Shown: positions 60,307 to 64,000 of the stretch, piece after piece
How the letters are laid out: each line of letters opens with the position of its first letter
Position numbering within the stretch: the stretch's first letter is position 1
Origin: Planctomycetota bacterium
GTDB taxonomy: Bacteria > Planctomycetota > Planctomycetia > Pirellulales > Pirellulaceae
DNA length: 64,000 nucleotides
Reading direction: 5' to 3'
NCBI GenBank assembly: GCA_026692905.1
Contig: JAPLNL010000092.1
Span: 26,806 to 90,805, forward strand
Notes under the pieces: model-generated
What the model saw: the letters and a program-made list of their open reading frames with translations, nothing else
Databases searched by the model: none
What the model was told of the DNA's origin: nothing
Made by a program: the position numbers and the translations under genes

Positions 60307-61053
60307 ATGGCTCGCGTTTTTTGCATAGCAAATCAGAAGGGTGGCGTTGGCAAGACCACGACGGCAATCAATCTGGCATCCGCTATGGCAAAGTCCTCGA
60401 ACCGTACACTCGTGGTCGACCTGGATCCGCAATGCAATGCCACTAGCGGTCTTGGCCATGAACCTGCCGAACGGCACCCGCTTTTAATTGATTCCCCGAT
60501 CCGGGAGAGTATCCTGGAAACATCTCAGCAGAATCTCTTTCTCATGCCTGGCTGTCGCTCCTTCCAGGACGTAGACAAATTGGAAAATGGCGAACTCTCC
60601 CAAGGAGACTTGCTCAAACAACATTTGGAAGCGGGTATGGGCGGGTTCGACACGGTTTTCATCGATTGTCCACCGTCGCTCGGGGAACTAACGCAAGCCG
60701 CTCTTGCGTCAAGCACCGAAGTCCTCATGCCAATCCAATGCGAATTCTACGCAATGGAAGGTTTGACGCAAATGATCCACGTCATTCGCGACGTGATGCA
60801 GAAACACCCAGGTAGGTTAACCTTCGGCGGAATCCTGCTGACGATGTACGACCCTCGATTTGAACTGACACACGAAGTGGACAACGAAGTCAGGGAGTTT
60901 TTCGGAGATATTGTTTTTGATACCGTAATCCCGCGCGATATCGCGATCAGCGAGGCGCCCAGCTATGGGCAAAGCGTCTTGGCCTATTCGCCGCGTTCTC
61001 GTGGGGCACGGGCATACATTGAACTTTGCATGGAGGTATTGGAACGTGACTAA
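60307..61053 (+). CDS. parA: Chromosome-partitioning ATPase ParA
   Basis: 248 residues. The deviant Walker A is IANQKGGVGKTTTAINLASA near residue 7, followed by TLVVDLDPQCNATSGLG and FIDCPPSLGELTQAAL, all typical of ParA/Soj. ParA uses ATP-dependent DNA binding to move ParB-parS complexes apart. parB starts inside its 3' end (8-base overlap). A 243-base region separates it from the divergent propeller gene. Confidence 0.94.
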   Translation: MARVFCIANQKGGVGKTTTAINLASAMAKSSNRTLVVDLDPQCNATSGLGHEPAERHPLLIDSPIRESILETSQQNLFLMPGCRSFQDVDKLENGELSQGDLLKQHLEAGMGGFDTVFIDCPPSLGELTQAALASSTEVLMPIQCEFYAMEGLTQMIHVIRDVMQKHPGRLTFGGILLTMYDPRFELTHEVDNEVREFFGDIVFDTVIPRDIAISEAPSYGQSVLAYSPRSRGARAYIELCMEVLERD

Positions 61054-62158
61054 AGATAGACGACTCGGACGTGGTTTGGCCGCACTTCTCGGAACTCAAG
61101 TGGAGGACGGGGCAGCCCCAAATCAGCAACCTCTTGGGTCAGCTGCCGAGATGACCAGCGGTATCGCAATGCCCTCACCAGAACCCATGCCAAGTCGCGA
61201 TAATGCGGCAATTCGAAATGAAGCCATACGCTCTCTGGCAAAAGACGCGCATGCTAGGGTGACCCCAAATCGGTCTGGGATCTCCCCGATCACTATCCCC
61301 ATGGCTCCCGTTGAATCGTCGAATTCGGCGACGCATACGACACTCGAGATTGAAACCAGCCTGATTGACGCTAATCCGTTTCAGCCACGCCGCCAATTCA
61401 ATCCCTCCGAGCTCGAATCGCTGGCCGAATCCCTCAAAGAGCACAAACAGCTCCAGCCGATCCTAGTGCGCCGTGTTGGCCAACGTTACCAACTCATCAG
61501 CGGTGAGCGTCGTTTGCGAGCAACTGTACTGGCTGGGTTGCCAACCATCCGCGCTGAAGTTCGACAAGCGGACGACCGTCTGGTCGCCGAGCTTGCCATC
61601 ATCGAAAATCTGCAACGCAAGGACCTCAACGCGATTGAAAAAGCGCTATCGTTCAAGCGATACATTACGGAGCACAAGTGCACGCAAGACGAACTGGCAC
61701 AGCGGCTCAAGATCGATCGAAGCACCATCGCCAACATGATGCGACTGTTGGAACTACCCGACGCCATCACCGATGCAGTTCAACGAGACGAAGTGTCTGC
61801 TGGTCATGCCAAGGCATTACTGAGTTTGGGTAGCATCAAAGAGCAGGTTAGCTTCCTCAAAAAGATTCGCGAAGAGGGCTGGAGCGTTCGCGAAACCGAA
61901 GCCCGAGTTGCAGAAGCTATTGCCGCAGCAGCCGATTCTGACGACGGAGTCTTGGGTGTCATCCCTCGCCGAAAGGCTTCGAAGTCGGACCAACTCGCCT
62001 CGCTGGAAAACGACATCAAGATGTTTCTGGGAACACGCGTTGATATCAGCCAAACCAGCCGAGGACGTGGACGCATCACCATCCACTTCACCAGCATCGA
62101 AGAATTCGATCGTCTCAAGCAAGTGCTATCCAACGAACCAAAGCGTAAGGCCGCGTAA
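61046..62158 (+). CDS. parB: Chromosome-partitioning protein ParB
   Basis: 370 residues from GTG 61046 (TKDRRLGRGLAALLG), with GGAGG nine bases upstream; the frame is open further up but overlaps parA. Features: GRGLAALLG N-terminal motif, an Asn/Ser-rich linker, LIDANPFQPRRQFNPSELES, the nucleotide-box region LISGERRLRATVLAGL (ParB CTPase fold), the HTH TQDELAQRLKIDRSTIANMM and a C-terminal dimerisation region. A small membrane protein gene follows nine bases after the stop. Confidence 0.95.
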   Translation: MTKDRRLGRGLAALLGTQVEDGAAPNQQPLGSAAEMTSGIAMPSPEPMPSRDNAAIRNEAIRSLAKDAHARVTPNRSGISPITIPMAPVESSNSATHTTLEIETSLIDANPFQPRRQFNPSELESLAESLKEHKQLQPILVRRVGQRYQLISGERRLRATVLAGLPTIRAEVRQADDRLVAELAIIENLQRKDLNAIEKALSFKRYITEHKCTQDELAQRLKIDRSTIANMMRLLELPDAITDAVQRDEVSAGHAKALLSLGSIKEQVSFLKKIREEGWSVRETEARVAEAIAAAADSDDGVLGVIPRRKASKSDQLASLENDIKMFLGTRVDISQTSRGRGRITIHFTSIEEFDRLKQVLSNEPKRKAA

Positions 62159-62167
62159 TCGAATTCG

Positions 62168-62461
62168 ATGATCAGCGAACTTCAACTGCGATGGGCTTTG
62201 TGGGCTATCGTCGTTTTTATCTCACTGCGATGCCTCCTTTCGATGTCGATCTTGCTTCGAGATCGATTGCAAGACCTATTGGTGGCTCACGTCAAACGAG
62301 CCCAGATCGAGGCCCAGAAGAAGCGACGTATCTTCGAGCTGCGAGAAAAGATTCGGGCCAAGAAAGCCAATGCGGCTGCTGAGGCAGCCATAGCCGCCGA
62401 GACAGTTGCCCTCGACAAAAAGGACATCGAAAGAAACAGTGCCGAGAAAAAGGCAGCATAG
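62168..62461 (+). CDS. Small single-helix membrane protein after parB
   Basis: 97 residues. One hydrophobic helix, RWALWAIVVFISLRCLLSMS (about 8-27), is followed by a highly charged, Lys/Ala-rich coiled-coil-like tail (VKRAQIEAQKKRRIFELREK). Nine bases after parB, so probably in the same operon. No family is recognised; a membrane tether for the segregation apparatus is a guess. Confidence 0.75.
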   Translation: MISELQLRWALWAIVVFISLRCLLSMSILLRDRLQDLLVAHVKRAQIEAQKKRRIFELREKIRAKKANAAAEAAIAAETVALDKKDIERNSAEKKAA

Positions 62462-62585
62462 CCACTTTGATACCGCTGGCAAATTCTAAGTAGTAGGCAT
62501 ATTCTATGTGCTCACCAGGAATCCTTTTCGATTCACTCCAGATGACCTCACGACAGAGTGTGGCTACTACGTTGGGTGGCTGTGT

Positions 62586-63833
62586 CTATTGTAACTCTTC
62601 GATCAGGTCAACTGCTTGATTCACTCCACGCGACGGTACGATTCTCTTTGCGATGCCCCTACAGTTTTCTGAAATCTTTTCGGACTCAAGCAACTTCTTG
62701 AGTTTGCTAGCTAACGTATTCGCGGTGAACTGTTTCGGTTTTAGGAAATCCCCGATACCTTGTTCCACGATTCTCATTGCGTTGTCAAATTGATCATGTG
62801 CTTGTGGGCGAATCAACTGCGGAACCCCCGCAGCCATCGCTTGTGAGGCTGACCCGATTCCACCATGATGAACGAAGGCCGAGCATCGCGGCAGCAGAAG
62901 ACTTAGCGGTGCAAATGGAACATGCAATATCGAACTGGGCAAATCAGGTGGGAGCTGCTTTGGGAATCGCGTCAAGAATAGGGCACGTCTGTCCAACTTC
63001 TTACACGCATTGACCGCTACCTCGAAGAAGTCATTTCCAAAAATATTGGCCGAGCCAGGTGTGAATGCGATCGGTGCAGACCCTTGATTGAGAAATGGCT
63101 CTAGAATCTCGCCGAGCCCGTCCGCAAAAGCAATCTGACCATGTTCGCGTTCATCCCAAAGTGGAAAGTCCACTTGTGCATTTGGACCAGGCCAATCTGG
63201 TTGACTCGGGCAGAACCAATCAGGAAAAAGACAGAGGAGTAGCTTCTTGGAATGCCACCAGTCCATGACATGCTTTATCGGCGGCAAAGCAATTTCGCGA
63301 CGAATCGAGTTGAGCGAGGGCAGCACGACAGGATCGATCACCAGTCGTTGAGCCATTTTGTACATGTGATGTTGAAGCCATTTTGGGCCAAACAGCCCTG
63401 GCATTCGCGGAGGTTGGATTCGGCTCCACAGCATGACTGGCTGCAAGTGTATCGATAGGACCTTGGCTCCTATTTTATCTTGTGCGTTGAGAGCTCCCAA
63501 CCCAAAGCAGTTGCACAAAACGGTCGTTGGCCTTTTCGATGTTTCGGCCGACACGATGTCGAATTGTGGCCGAACCGTCGGTTCGATCATGTTGCGGTAG
63601 AGATAGGGAAAGGATCGAAAGGGATGCCAAAGATCTGGGTTGTTAATGCCCTCGTGGAAGGCAGAGCTGTCACCAATTTCAATGAAATCGAGACCGAATT
63701 TGGCCGCAAGACCTGAAAAATACCCGTTCGTGGCCAGCGTTACGGCGTGACCGCGTCTCTTCAATTCGAGGGCCAGACCAACAAATGGGTGAACATCCCC
63801 GGCACTCCCAAGCGGCATTACCAAATAGTGCAT
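62586..63833 (-). CDS. UGT/GT1-family glycosyltransferase
   Basis: 415 residues. MHYLVMPLGSAGDVHPFVGL is the N-terminal Rossmann motif of GT-B enzymes of the UDP-glycosyltransferase (GT1/GT28-like) group. The C-terminal nucleotide-sugar signature is SAFVHHGGIGSASQAMAAGV PQ with the following DQFDNA. ITFTPGSAN-type strand (IAFTPGSANIF) lies in between. It likely transfers a sugar from a nucleotide donor to a lipid or small molecule; the acceptor is unknown. Single gene at the end of the window. Confidence 0.91.
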   Translation of the reverse strand: MHYLVMPLGSAGDVHPFVGLALELKRRGHAVTLATNGYFSGLAAKFGLDFIEIGDSSAFHEGINNPDLWHPFRSFPYLYRNMIEPTVRPQFDIVSAETSKRPTTVLCNCFGLGALNAQDKIGAKVLSIHLQPVMLWSRIQPPRMPGLFGPKWLQHHMYKMAQRLVIDPVVLPSLNSIRREIALPPIKHVMDWWHSKKLLLCLFPDWFCPSQPDWPGPNAQVDFPLWDEREHGQIAFADGLGEILEPFLNQGSAPIAFTPGSANIFGNDFFEVAVNACKKLDRRALFLTRFPKQLPPDLPSSILHVPFAPLSLLLPRCSAFVHHGGIGSASQAMAAGVPQLIRPQAHDQFDNAMRIVEQGIGDFLKPKQFTANTLASKLKKLLESEKISENCRGIAKRIVPSRGVNQAVDLIEELQ

Positions 63834-63913
63834 GGATTACTGGCGTTATTTAGAGAAAAGGCGAATCTATCAATCGTCGCAACATTGTAATGGCGAGAGG
63901 CAGGATTCAATAT

Positions 63914-64000
63914 ACCTAGCACGACATACCTAGCACGACATACCTAGCACGACATACCTAGCACGACATACCTAGCACGACATACCTAGCACGACATACC
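63914..64000. repeat. 14-bp tandem array, family A core (continues past the window)
   Basis: ACCTAGCACGACAT repeats six times and a partial seventh runs into the window end. The unit contains TAGCACGAC, the outer part of the family A arm, so this appears to be a shortened relative of the arrays at 25076 and 29045. Confidence 0.93.

Overview
The window looks like chromosomal DNA of a planctomycete, most likely a Pirellulaceae-type organism of moderate G+C. The basis is a secreted tyrosine-threonine-valine (YTV) repeat protein rich in cysteine, very large secreted PQQ-propeller and TPR proteins, a small cysteine protein with a KYPPQP motif, an ExbB/ExbD locus with a terpenoid-cyclase-fold partner, lipid A synthesis (LpxK), dispersed single flagellar genes, and intergenic DNA full of dispersed inverted repeats. 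Most genes stand alone or in groups of two to four. No rRNA, tRNA, CRISPR array, transposase or prophage was found.

Layout. 0-6.4 kb: tail of an ArfB-like rescue factor, a Ski2-like helicase, NagB, a secreted protein, NadC and PPK2. 6.6-17.2 kb: a 1.6k-residue propeller/TPR protein overlapping an ABC1/UbiB kinase, then (minus strand) a sulfotransferase, HrpB and a small Cys protein. 17.4-20.6 kb: FlhA and FlhF. 20.9-25 kb: an unknown protein, an iron-type substrate-binding lipoprotein and a PuuD-like protein that has lost its nucleophilic Cys. 25-31 kb: a repeat-rich stretch around PepF, Nth, ComF, a FabZ-like dehydratase, a 32-residue basic protein, an A-type Fe-S carrier and MscL. 31.7-37.4 kb: a TPR - ExbB - ExbD - toroid operon, the best candidate for a poorly described envelope machine. 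37.6-40.2 kb: a U32 (RlhA-like) gene frameshifted by a 46-bp tandem duplication. 40.2-45.4 kb: a chemosensory cluster (soluble receptor with inverted domain order, CheA with two CheW domains and a receiver, CheW, CheY). 45.9-48.5 kb: YTV protein and FlgM-like anti-sigma factor. 49.5-57.6 kb: LpxK, a small secreted protein with a PaaI thioesterase, a CtpA protease, a TPR-redoxin fusion and MiaB. 57.7-64 kb: a PQQ-propeller protein, ParA/ParB with a small membrane protein, and a UGT-type glycosyltransferase.

How it fits together. FlhA, FlhF, FlgM and the Che cluster point to a flagellated, chemotactic life stage. The ExbB/ExbD operon, MscL, LpxK, YTV protein and secreted propellers serve a Gram-negative-type envelope. 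ParA/ParB handle chromosome segregation.

The intergenic space holds at least six families of inverted repeats. The most striking is built on the core TAGCACGACGCGCAAGCTAG. It occurs as hairpins and as tandem arrays with periods of 35, 40 and 14 bp. In two places a repeat supplies the stop codon of the neighbouring gene (pepF and the 57.7-kb propeller gene). All functional calls rest on reading motifs by eye; no database search was possible.
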